Assembly (NCBI GenBank): GCA_012962735.1
Contig: DTXA01000568.1
Location: 1-9,136 of the forward strand
Length of the DNA stretch: 9,136 nt
Direction of reading: 5' to 3'
Source of the DNA: Candidatus Latescibacterota bacterium
GTDB taxonomy: Bacteria; Latescibacterota; 4484-107; B68-G9
The notes beneath the pieces are model-generated. The model ran no database searches and had not been told where the DNA came from. It saw only the letters and a program-made list of their open reading frames with translations. This document shows positions 1 through 5,414 of the stretch, piece by piece. The translations under genes were made by a program, and so were the position numbers. The first letter of the stretch is position 1, and each line of letters starts with the position of its first letter.

Positions 1-8
1 AGCTAAAT

Positions 9-81
9 GGGCCCGTAGCTCAGTTGGCAGAGCAGCGGCCTTTTAAGCCGTTGGTCGCAGGTTCGATTCCTGCCGGGCTCA
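9..81 (+). tRNA. tRNA-Lys (anticodon UUU)
   Basis: Complete cloverleaf. The acceptor stem pairs 9-15 with 74-80 in seven pairs including one G-U, and the discriminator base is A81. The D arm is at 18-33. The anticodon stem pairs 35-39 with 47-51, and its loop CTTTTAA (40-46) puts TTT at 42-44. The T arm is at 57-73 with loop TTCGATT. CCA is not encoded, because the sequence continues with TAA, so the tail must be added by CCA-adding enzyme. The gene stands just upstream of yajC, and the first copy of the dispersed repeat begins about 13 bases after it. No promoter can be judged because only 8 bases precede it. Confidence 0.97.
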
Positions 82-145
82 TAACTTTATTTAGATCGTT
101 CAGAATAGGCAGATATCCGCCGGCTCAATAGGAAAGCCTGGGAGC

Positions 146-180
146 CCCCGAAAAGTATCGAGGTAAAGAACTTTTTGGGG
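146..180 (+). repeat. Dispersed palindromic repeat, copy 1 (upstream of yajC)
   Basis: The left arm CCCCGAAAAGT (146-156) pairs with the right arm ACTTTTTGGGG (170-180) in 11 pairs, one of them G-T, around a 13-nt loop. It ends 23 nt before the yajC ATG, with the Shine-Dalgarno sequence between. A GATCGTTCA block at 94-102, 52 nt upstream, matches the block found in the same place before copies 2 and 4, so the unit may begin there. No U-run follows the stem, so it is not a standard terminator. Confidence 0.85.
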
Positions 181-190
181 CATATGAATC

Positions 191-197
191 AAGGAGG
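191..197 (+). promoter_or_regulatory. Ribosome binding site of yajC
   Basis: AAGGAGG lies 6 nt before the ATG at 204 and is a strong match to the anti-Shine-Dalgarno sequence. It lies just outside the right arm of repeat copy 1, so folding of the hairpin would leave it accessible. Confidence 0.8.
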
Positions 198-203
198 AAG
201 CTG

Positions 204-518
204 ATGTACTGGGAAGATATCGCCTGGGCTGCGGAGGAGGGAAGACGCACAGGAGATGGGTTGGGGGCTTTCCTGCCTTTGATTCTTATCCTCCTGGTTA
301 TGTACCTCCTCCTCATCCGGCCCCAACAGAAGCGCCAAAAGGAACATCAAAGGATGTTGGAGAGCCTGGAGAAGGGGGACAGGGTGGTCACATCGGGGGG
401 GATCCACGGCGAGATAGTGGGATTCAAGGAGCGGGAGGGTACGGTTGTCCTCAAGGTCGCGGACAACGTGAAGATAGAGATATCCCGCTCGGCTATAGCT
501 CGGAAAATGGAGAGATGA
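204..518 (+). CDS. yajC: Preprotein translocase subunit YajC
   Basis: A 104-residue protein of normal YajC length. YajC is a small inner-membrane protein that associates with SecD-SecF and the SecYEG channel during protein export. A short polar N-terminus is followed by one transmembrane segment at about residues 20-38 and then the hallmark basic motif RPQQKRQKEHQ (39-49). The cytosolic domain contains LEKGDRVVTSGGIHGEIVG (55-73), the family's signature region. The ATG is set by a strong AAGGAGG. The gene ends in an ATGA overlap with def, so the two are probably translationally coupled. YajC is more often found beside tgt or secDF, and the pairing with def-fmt here is less usual. The identification is secure. 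Confidence 0.96.
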   Translation: MYWEDIAWAAEEGRRTGDGLGAFLPLILILLVMYLLLIRPQQKRQKEHQRMLESLEKGDRVVTSGGIHGEIVGFKEREGTVVLKVADNVKIEISRSAIARKMER

Positions 519-1045
519 TTCGGGATATTCGTCTTTACGGGGACCCTGTACTCAGGAGGGCTGTGAAGCCCATATCCGACATCTCGGAGCAGGTGGTCCG
601 GCTGGCCGAGGACATGGCCGAAACGATGTTCGCCAGAGGCGGCATAGGCCTGGCCGCTCCCCAGGTGGGGGAATCGGTCTCCCTTGCGGTTGTGGACTTA
701 TCCTTAAGGGGAAACCATGGGCGTACGCTTATACTGGTCAACCCGAAAGTCCTCGGCCAGGAAGGGGAATGGGTTTACGAAGAGGGCTGTCTGAGCATCC
801 CGGAGGTCAGGGCCGATGTAGTGCGTCCCCAGAAGATCGTAGTGCGGTTCTTGGACATAGACGGCAACTCCCATGAAATAGAGGTCGAGGGGATGTTGGC
901 CCGTGTCATCCTCCACGAGGTGGACCACTTAGACGGCGTGCTCTTCGTGGACCACCTTCCCTTCCTCAAACGCCAGCTCCTGAAGCCCAAGCTCCTTCGG
1001 ATAGCCAAGGGCGACATATCTCTAAAGGATGATCGTCCACTTTAA
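515..1045 (+). CDS. def: Peptide deformylase
   Basis: A 176-residue metalloenzyme that removes the formyl group from N-formylmethionine on nascent proteins. All three family motifs are present: GIGLAAPQ (43-50), EEGCLSIP (89-96) and HEVDH (134-138). Cys92, His134 and His138 are the expected metal ligands and Glu135 the catalytic residue. The start overlaps the yajC stop as ATGA, and fmt follows after 68 nt. Together def and fmt supply the two ends of the formyl-methionine cycle. The last five sense codons and the stop (1028-1045) lie in or next to a block that is repeated at the end of the 59-residue gene at 3061-3240. The very C-terminus (DDRPL) may therefore have been acquired from the repeat. 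The catalytic core is untouched. Confidence 0.97.
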   Translation: MIRDIRLYGDPVLRRAVKPISDISEQVVRLAEDMAETMFARGGIGLAAPQVGESVSLAVVDLSLRGNHGRTLILVNPKVLGQEGEWVYEEGCLSIPEVRADVVRPQKIVVRFLDIDGNSHEIEVEGMLARVILHEVDHLDGVLFVDHLPFLKRQLLKPKLLRIAKGDISLKDDRPL

Positions 1046-1091
1046 AACCACTTTTTTGGTCTAATACAAGCTGACTGAAGACCTTCAGGTT
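1029..1091 (+). repeat. Upstream flank of repeat copy 2 (shared with 3224-3284)
   Basis: This block aligns with 3224-3284 before copy 4. The first 17 bases (ATGATCGTCCACTTTAA) match at 15 positions. In the 26 bases starting at GTCTAAT (1059), 20 match and all six differences are transitions. A short inverted repeat GGTCT/AGACC (1058-1062 and 1079-1083) is kept as GTCT/AGAC in the other copy. The first part codes for the end of def. Confidence 0.7.
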
Positions 1092-1110
1092 CCCCAAAAA
1101 GTATCGGAGC
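1092..1110 (+). repeat. Dispersed palindromic repeat, copy 2 (left half only, before fmt)
   Basis: CCCCAAAAAGTATCGGAGC matches the left arm and half the loop of the other copies. The right arm is missing, replaced by the fmt start region. The GGAG at 1106-1109, part of the repeat loop, sits 4 nt before the fmt ATG and is the only visible ribosome binding site for that gene. Confidence 0.8.
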
Positions 1111-1113
1111 CGT

Positions 1114-2070
1114 ATGAGAACGCTCCGCATAGTCTTCATGGGCTCCCCGGAATTCTCCGTCCCCAGCCTGGCGCGCCTCCTCGAGGGCCCACACCGGGTG
1201 GTGGGCGTGGTCACCAGGCCCGATAGGCCACGGGGCCGAGGGAGGCGCTTGGAGCCCACGCCGGTGAAGGAGCTCGCCCTGAAGGTGGACCTCCCCGTGT
1301 CGACGCCCGAGCGCCTGAGGGATAAAGGGTTCCTATCGGAGCTTAAAGCATTGGATGCCGACCTCTTCGTGGTGGTGGCCTTTAGGGTCCTGCCTGAAGC
1401 TGTGCTGCAGCTCCCCAAAGGGGGCGTGGTGAACTTACACCCTTCCCTCCTGCCCAAGTACAGAGGTCCTGCGCCCATACAGTGGGCGATCATAAATGGG
1501 GAAAGGGAGACAGGTGCAACCACCCTCTTTATAGAGCCGGAGGTTGACACAGGGGACATCATCCTGCAGGAGCGGGTCCCCATAGGTCCGGACGAGACCG
1601 CCGGGGAGTTACACGACCGCCTAAAGGTACTGGGAGCCGATCTCCTCGCCCACACCGTGGACCTCATAGCAGAGGGGAAGGCCTCCCGCATCCCCCAGCC
1701 CCCTGGAGACTGGCCCAGGGCGCCCAAGCTCACCAAGGAACACGCCAGGATACGGTGGGAGGGCCCAGCAGAGGCCCTCTGCAACCTCATACGGGGGACT
1801 AACCCGATCCCCGGTGCTTTCACGGCCTGGCGGGACCGGGTCCTGAAGGTCCATCGGGCCAGGATCGTGCCAGAGGTCGAAGGGAAACCCGGCGAGGTGG
1901 TCCAGGCCGACGGCCGGGCTGGGATGGTCGTGGCAGCAGGCGAAGGAGGACTATACCTGACGGAGGTCCAGCTCGAAGGGGGGAGGAAAATGTCATCGGC
2001 CGAGTTCGTCCGGGGGCACAGGGTGGAGGTGGGGGAGCGGCTGGGAGAATTCGAGGGGAGCCGGACATGA
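1114..2070 (+). CDS. fmt: Methionyl-tRNA formyltransferase
   Basis: A 318-residue enzyme that transfers a formyl group from 10-formyltetrahydrofolate to Met-tRNA(fMet), of usual length. The N-terminal domain opens with IVFMGSPEFSVPSL (6-19). It carries the tRNA-contact loop VTRPDRPRGRGRRLEPTPVK (33-52) and the active-site run NLHPSLLPKYRGPAPIQWAI (107-126), with Asn107 and His109. DTGDI follows with Asp145, completing the Asn-His-Asp triad. The C-terminal oligonucleotide-binding domain begins near residue 205. The strand before the active site reads VVVAFRVLPE where many bacteria have AYG-ILP, a form I associate with Bacteroidetes-like lineages. The ATG at 1114 is preferred over the Met at residue 9, which is inside the conserved first strand. 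The gene overlaps the next by ATGA. Confidence 0.97.
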   Translation: MRTLRIVFMGSPEFSVPSLARLLEGPHRVVGVVTRPDRPRGRGRRLEPTPVKELALKVDLPVSTPERLRDKGFLSELKALDADLFVVVAFRVLPEAVLQLPKGGVVNLHPSLLPKYRGPAPIQWAIINGERETGATTLFIEPEVDTGDIILQERVPIGPDETAGELHDRLKVLGADLLAHTVDLIAEGKASRIPQPPGDWPRAPKLTKEHARIRWEGPAEALCNLIRGTNPIPGAFTAWRDRVLKVHRARIVPEVEGKPGEVVQADGRAGMVVAAGEGGLYLTEVQLEGGRKMSSAEFVRGHRVEVGERLGEFEGSRT

Positions 2071-2969
2071 GAGCCCTGTTCTGCCTATTGGCCCTCCTGC
2101 TCCTCCCCTCATTTCCCTGTGCCCGGGAGTCCTACTCGAAAACGGGCACCACGGGCTTCGCCTTCCTGAAATTCTTCCCCGACGCCCGTTCCGCAGCCTT
2201 AGGAGGGGTGGGTGTAGCCTTAGAGGATGGTTTCTCTAACCCAGCCGCGCTCTCTGGTGAGCCCCGGTGGTCCTTCACCTACGGCGACTACCTGATGGAT
2301 ATCCGCCTCGGGGAGGCGGGGGTGGCCTATCCCCTTGGAAATCGTATGTCCTTAGGTTTGCGACTCTTCCACCTCTCCTACGGCGAACTCACGGAGATCG
2401 ACCGGGGCGGAAACGTCGAGGGGACCTTTCGTGCCGGGGACTTTAGCCTATACATGACCGCTGCAGGGAAGTTCGGATGGGGGCTCTCCTTGGGGATGGG
2501 CCTCAGGGCGATATACTCATACATAAGAGACTATACCGCCGACGCCTATGCCCTGGACTTCGGCCTTCTCTGGAGGGCACCTTGGGGGAGGACATCTGTG
2601 GCTCTGGCCTTAGTGAATATGGGGTTCGTACGCAAGGGATACAGGGACCACAGGGATGCCCTGCCGGCGGCTGTAAAGGCCGGTTTCTCACATCTGTTGG
2701 CCCACCTCCCGGTGGTCCTGGTCGGGGAGGTAGTTCTGCCTAACGACAACCTGCCCTATATCTCCGGCGGGGGTGAGGCCCACATCGGGAGGGCCCTGAC
2801 CTTCAGGCTCGGGTACGACGGCAGGGCGGCCAGGGACCTGGAAGGCCAATATGGGGGGTTGTCGGCTGGGTTCGGGGTCGTGATTCGGAGGGTAAGGCTG
2901 GACTATGCATACACCCTCTTCGGGGAGCTGGGGGAGGTGCACCGGGTGAGCGTAGGGGGTAGGCTTTAG
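2067..2969 (+). CDS. PorV/PorQ-family (UPF0164-like) outer-membrane beta-barrel protein
   Basis: A 300-residue exported protein. Residues 1-19 form a signal peptide with a hydrophobic LLALLLLPSF core and a likely signal peptidase I site after PCA. The mature N-terminus carries the signature of this family: an AFLKFFPDARSAALGGVGVA segment (about 32-51) followed by an EDGFSNPAALS segment (about 53-63) containing the NPA(G/A)L motif. The rest alternates polar and aromatic residues in repeated beta-hairpins with many GLG/GGG turns, as expected of an outer-membrane barrel. Related proteins in Bacteroidetes include PorV and PorQ of type IX secretion, but many UPF0164 members have no known role and no other secretion gene is present here. 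The ATG overlaps the fmt stop. The gene ends with TAG (2967-2969), which shows that amber normally terminates in this genome. Confidence 0.82.
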   Translation: MRALFCLLALLLLPSFPCARESYSKTGTTGFAFLKFFPDARSAALGGVGVALEDGFSNPAALSGEPRWSFTYGDYLMDIRLGEAGVAYPLGNRMSLGLRLFHLSYGELTEIDRGGNVEGTFRAGDFSLYMTAAGKFGWGLSLGMGLRAIYSYIRDYTADAYALDFGLLWRAPWGRTSVALALVNMGFVRKGYRDHRDALPAAVKAGFSHLLAHLPVVLVGEVVLPNDNLPYISGGGEAHIGRALTFRLGYDGRAARDLEGQYGGLSAGFGVVIRRVRLDYAYTLFGELGEVHRVSVGGRL

Positions 2970-3002
2970 ACTATCGCCCAGTTTGAACAGACGAACGTCT
3001 TC

Positions 3003-3037
3003 GGTTAAAAAGTTCTCCGCTTCGATACTTTTTGGGG
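3003..3037 (-). repeat. Dispersed palindromic repeat, copy 3 (inverted)
   Basis: Read on the minus strand, 3037 to 3007 gives CCCCAAAAAG, TATCGAAGCGGAGAA and CTTTTT, matching the other copies including the asymmetric loop. The unit is therefore inverted relative to copies 1, 2, 4 and 5. The end distal to the gene has lost its GGGG (AACC on the minus strand), leaving about 7 Watson-Crick pairs plus possible wobbles. The side near the gene keeps TTTTTGGGGCAT, as before yajC, and again ends 23 nt before a start codon. A small inverted repeat, AGAC-GAAC-GTCT, lies at 2989-3000. Confidence 0.8.
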
Positions 3038-3049
3038 CATGTACATCGC

Positions 3050-3055
3050 AGGAGG
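3050..3055 (+). promoter_or_regulatory. Ribosome binding site fixing the start at 3061
   Basis: AGGAGG, 5 nt before ATG 3061, is a near-perfect Shine-Dalgarno sequence. The same frame is open upstream to 2983, but that longer start would run through repeat copy 3 and has no comparable signal. Confidence 0.75.
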
Positions 3056-3060
3056 TGGTT

Positions 3061-3240
3061 ATGAAGACATTGGGGAGATTGCTGGTTCTGGCCGCCCTTT
3101 TAGCTTTCGGGGGCGTGGCCCTCATCAAGGTGTTATACGGCTGTTCCTGGAGGGAGGCCCTCCAGATAGCTGACCGGTTCATAGAGGACCTTCTGGGCGG
3201 AAGGTCCAATATATCCCCGAGAAATGATCGTTCACGTTAA
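3061..3240 (+). CDS. Small single-pass membrane protein, unknown function
   Basis: A 59-residue peptide that I do not recognise. It has a short basic start (MKTLGR), one hydrophobic segment at about residues 6-26 (LLVLAALLAFGGVALIKVLYG) and then an amphipathic stretch (SWREALQIADRFIEDLLGG) likely to be helical. The tail is polar and basic. The hydrophobic segment has no clear cleavage site and is more likely a membrane anchor than a signal peptide. A strong AGGAGG supports real translation. The last five residues (NDRSR) and the TAA come from a block shared with the end of def, so the C-terminus may be repeat-derived. The gene stands alone between two repeat copies, after the barrel protein and before the cysteine-rich pair. 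Function cannot be inferred. Confidence 0.65.
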   Translation: MKTLGRLLVLAALLAFGGVALIKVLYGCSWREALQIADRFIEDLLGGRSNISPRNDRSR

Positions 3241-3284
3241 CTCTCTCTTTCAGTCTAATGCAAACCAACCGGAGACCTCATGGG
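3224..3284 (+). repeat. Upstream flank of repeat copy 4 (shared with 1029-1091)
   Basis: Partner of the block before copy 2. It begins ATGATCGTTCACGTTAA, the end of the 59-residue gene, and continues with GTCTAATGCAAACC and AACCGGAGACCT. The inverted repeat is GTCT 3253-3256 with AGAC 3273-3276. The reading phase of the stop codon is the same in both copies. A shorter relic (GATCGTTCA at 94-102) lies at a similar distance before copy 1. Confidence 0.7.
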
Positions 3285-3319
3285 CCCCAAAAAGTATCTA
3301 AGCGAAGAACTTCTTGGGT
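3285..3319 (+). repeat. Dispersed palindromic repeat, copy 4 (before the cysteine-rich pair)
   Basis: The left arm CCCCAAAAAGT (3285-3295) pairs with ACTTCTTGGG (3309-3318), with one A-C mismatch. The loop differs from the others at only one or two positions. The right end lacks the last G. It ends 13 nt before the ATG at 3332. Confidence 0.85.
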
Positions 3320-3331
3320 TATAAAGACGTA

Positions 3332-3775
3332 ATGGCCCACGAACACGTCCACAAAGACTTCCACGGGGCCCTGAGCTTCGGACTCCAGTTCCTTTTGGAG
3401 CGCTATGGCCCGGAGGAGATGGAGGCGTACCTGTGTCGTGTGGCTGAGGAGGTGTACAGACCTTTGAGGGAGCGGCTGAAATGGGAGGGGCTTTCAGCCT
3501 TAGAGGAGTATTGGAGGAAGGTGTTCATCTTAGAGGGCTGCAGGGAGGGGGAGGACTTCGTCCTCTCCTACGAGGACGGCGTTTTGGTTCTGAAGGTGCA
3601 CCGCTGTCCGGTGATCCATCACATCAGGGATCGGGGGTACAGGCTGGCCGACCGCTTCTGCGAGAGCACCCGCATTGTGAACGAAGGCATCTGCAGGCCT
3701 GTGGGGTACGGCTGTTCGGTCGAGTACGACCAGAAGGTCGGCCGGTGTATTCAGCGCTTTTGGAGGGGGGGATGA
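3332..3775 (+). CDS. Cysteine-rich protein, ATC-hydrolase-like (PF14196-type), paralog 1
   Basis: A 147-residue soluble protein, predicted cytosolic as no signal peptide is visible. The N-terminal half is helical and charged, including HVHKDFHGALSFGLQFLLER and ALEEYWRKVFILEGC. The C-terminal half holds the conserved residues: HRCPVIHHIRDRGY, then DRFCESTRIV, GICRPVGYG and GRCIQRFW. The spacing of HRCP, the later Cys residues and the last G-x-C resembles proteins often labelled L-2-amino-thiazoline-4-carboxylic acid hydrolase-like. That label is from memory and the true activity is unknown. The Cys/His cluster could be catalytic or bind a metal. The ATG at 3332 has no clear Shine-Dalgarno. An in-frame TTG at 3314 lies inside the repeat arm and looks less likely. 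The gene overlaps its paralog by ATGA. Confidence 0.7.
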   Translation: MAHEHVHKDFHGALSFGLQFLLERYGPEEMEAYLCRVAEEVYRPLRERLKWEGLSALEEYWRKVFILEGCREGEDFVLSYEDGVLVLKVHRCPVIHHIRDRGYRLADRFCESTRIVNEGICRPVGYGCSVEYDQKVGRCIQRFWRGG

Positions 3776-4215
3776 TCTCCTGTACGGAGTTCATATGGGC
3801 CTACAACGAACTCTTCAAGTTCCTACACGAACGCCACGGCAAGGAGGCTGTGATAGAACTTTGGAAGGGCATATCGTACGAGTTCTTAGGGAACTTGGAC
3901 CGCCTGGTCGGGGAAAAGGGCATACAGGGGATGCGCGAGTACTGGACCCGCACTCTTACGGAAGAGGGGGCGGACTATGTGATGACCGTCAAGGAGGACG
4001 CTTTCTACATAGATATGCACAGGTGCCCATCGGTCGCCCTGCTTAACGAAGGTCCTTCCCCCCGCTACCCCGATTACTGCGAGCATTGCGCTTGGCTGTA
4101 CCCCCCGCTTTTGGAGAAGCACGGCTTCGAGGCGCATATGCATATCATCGACCCGAAGTGCGGTGAGTGCAGGCTGAGCGTGTACAAAAGAGGATGTATA
4201 AAAGGAGGTTCGTAA
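3772..4215 (+). CDS. Cysteine-rich protein, ATC-hydrolase-like (PF14196-type), paralog 2
   Basis: Also 147 residues and clearly related to its upstream neighbour. Shared positions include the FLHERHGKEA/FLLERYGPEE helix, the MREYW/LEEYW motif followed by an acidic EEG/LEG, and HRCPSV matching HRCPVI. The C-terminal half has a denser cluster than paralog 1: DYCEHCAWLYPPLLEKHGFE, then DPKCGECRLSV and RGC. The CEHC and CGEC pairs look well suited to bind metal or to act as redox thiols. This tail is the part most like the ATC-hydrolase-like family known to me. The start overlaps the paralog 1 stop as ATGA, so the two are co-translated and may form a heteromer. The 3' end overlaps the next gene by 22 nt. 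Function is unknown. Confidence 0.72.
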   Translation: MISCTEFIWAYNELFKFLHERHGKEAVIELWKGISYEFLGNLDRLVGEKGIQGMREYWTRTLTEEGADYVMTVKEDAFYIDMHRCPSVALLNEGPSPRYPDYCEHCAWLYPPLLEKHGFEAHMHIIDPKCGECRLSVYKRGCIKGGS

Positions 4216-4760
4216 GCAGGGCCGGGGAGAAGTTGGATCACGCCCTAAATCAGTTCGGTGTAGATGTGGAAGGCAAGGTGGCCGCAGACCTTGGTTCCCA
4301 CGTGGGAGGTTTTGTGGACTGTCTGCTCGGCCGTGGCGCTGCCAGGGTGTACGCCGTAGAGGTGGGCAAGGGGGTGTTGGACTGGAAGCTGAGGAACGAT
4401 CCAAGGGTCGTGGTTATGGAGGGCACCAACGCCCTCTATATGGAGCTCCCCGAGCCTGTGGACCTCGTCACCGTGGACGTAGGCTGGACTCGCCAGAAGT
4501 TCATAGCGTCCAAGGCCGCCTCCCTTTTGAAATCGGGCGGCCTTATAATTTCTCTCCTCAAACCCCAGTACGAGGCTTTCCCTAAGGAGCGCAAGGGGGG
4601 TATCGTACGGCCGGAGTGCCTGAAGACGGTGGTGCACAGAACATTGAATGAGATAAAAACTTTGGGGCTTGAGGTATTGGGCGTGGAGCCCTCCCCCGTT
4701 CCGGGCTCCGGGGGAAACAGGGAGTTCTTCGTCCTGCTGCGGCCGGATGCGAATATTTAG
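4194..4760 (+). CDS. TlyA-like rRNA 2'-O-methyltransferase, lacking the S4 domain
   Basis: A 188-residue FtsJ/RrmJ-fold methyltransferase. FVSRAGEKLDHAL (6-18) matches the TlyA YVSRGGLKL region. The SAM-binding motif reads ADLGSHVGGFVDCLL (31-45), and AVEVGKGVLDWKLRNDPRV (54-72) follows as in TlyA. The K-D-K-E tetrad of the family is Lys13, Asp95, Lys123 (LLKPQYE) and Glu177, in the closing SPVPGSGGNREF. Classical TlyA has about 60 more N-terminal residues forming an S4 RNA-binding domain, and nothing of it is encoded here. RNA recognition may therefore need a partner, or the target may differ. ATG 4194 follows GAGG with almost no spacing and a GTG at 4167 is possible in the same frame, so translation may rely on coupling with the overlapping upstream gene. 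It ends with TAG. Confidence 0.85.
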   Translation: MYKRRFVSRAGEKLDHALNQFGVDVEGKVAADLGSHVGGFVDCLLGRGAARVYAVEVGKGVLDWKLRNDPRVVVMEGTNALYMELPEPVDLVTVDVGWTRQKFIASKAASLLKSGGLIISLLKPQYEAFPKERKGGIVRPECLKTVVHRTLNEIKTLGLEVLGVEPSPVPGSGGNREFFVLLRPDANI

Positions 4761-5409
4761 GCAGCATGAATGGGCTCTCTCTCCCGATGAGGCGGTTCGG
4801 CTCCAAAGGAAGCTGGCGGGGGAAGTCGTGATCCAGGGGGACCCCGGAGATGTGCAGAAGGTGGCAGGGGTAGACGTAGGGGTCAAGGGAGAAAGGGCCC
4901 GGGCTGCTGTTGTGGTGTTGGATTTCCCCGGTCTTAACCTCCTCGACTGGGCGGTGGCAGAAGAGGAGATAAAGTTCCCTTAGATCCCCGGCCTCCTGTC
5001 CTTTCGGGAATGCCCTACCATCCTGCGGGCCTTCGAAGACCTCCGCACTGAGCCGGACCTGGTAATCGTGGACGGACAGGGCATAGCCCATCCCAGGCGT
5101 CTCGGCATAGCCTCGCATTTGGGGCTCTTTTTGAAGCTGCCCACCGTGGGATGCGCCAAGTCCAGGCTCTGGGGAAGACACAGGGAGCCCGAGGAAAAGG
5201 CCGGTTCCTGCGAATACCTATACGAACGGGACGAGGTCATAGGGGCCGTCGTGCGCACGAGGTATGGAGTTCGGGCGGTGTATGTCTCCCCCGGCCACCT
5301 TATAGGGTTGGAGTCGGCCGTCCGGTATGTTTTGGCCACCTGTCGGGGGTACCGCCTTCCCGAACCCATCCGGTGGGCCCATCGGGTGGCTGGGGGGACC
5401 ACGCCCTAA
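4747..5409 (+). pseudogene. nfi: Endonuclease V, interrupted by one in-frame TAG
   Basis: Deoxyinosine-specific endonuclease family, 220 codons if read through, which is normal length. All parts line up with E. coli and Thermotoga EndoV: AGVDVG with Asp43, then FP-stop-IPGLLSFRE with Glu88, VDGQGIAHPRRLGIASHLG with Asp109 and His115, PTVGCAKSRL, GHLIGLESA and GYRLPEPIRWAH. The TAG at 4981-4983 falls where other members have Tyr of PYIPG (Tyr80 in Thermotoga), the wedge residue that opens DNA near the lesion. The reading frame is otherwise perfect on both sides with no other lesion. A one-base change from TAT/TAC would explain it. A recent null mutation, suppression, or a base-call error are all possible. 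The ATG at 4747 overlaps tlyA-like by 14 nt. A restart at GTG 5068 would lack Asp43 and Glu88. Confidence 0.9.
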
Positions 5410-5414
5410 TAAGG

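Noticed and set aside
146..180. Rho-independent terminator or attenuator
   Set aside because: The stem is A/T-rich in its inner part, the T-run is inside the right arm and GGGG follows. There is no U-run after the stem, and the copies stand just before start codons and not after genes.
9..180. tRNA-Lys as an attachment site of an integrated element
   Set aside because: No integrase, no duplicated tRNA 3' end and no phage genes occur in the window. The genes downstream are housekeeping.
966..1823. Long minus-strand open frame of 285 codons opposite fmt
   Set aside because: It lies antisense to a clear fmt gene with conserved active site, has low-complexity Arg/Ser/Pro composition and no recognisable motif. 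It is an artefact of GC-rich codon use.
2067..2969. Type IX secretion component (PorV proper)
   Set aside because: The UPF0164/PorV/PorQ fold signature is present, but no other type IX secretion gene or cargo C-terminal domain is visible. I kept only the broader family call.
4981..4983. Genome-wide reassignment of TAG as a sense codon
   Set aside because: TAG is the terminal codon of the PorV-like gene (2967-2969), the TlyA-like gene (4758-4760) and the radical SAM fragment (8996-8998), each at the expected protein end. At most a local or partial suppression could apply.
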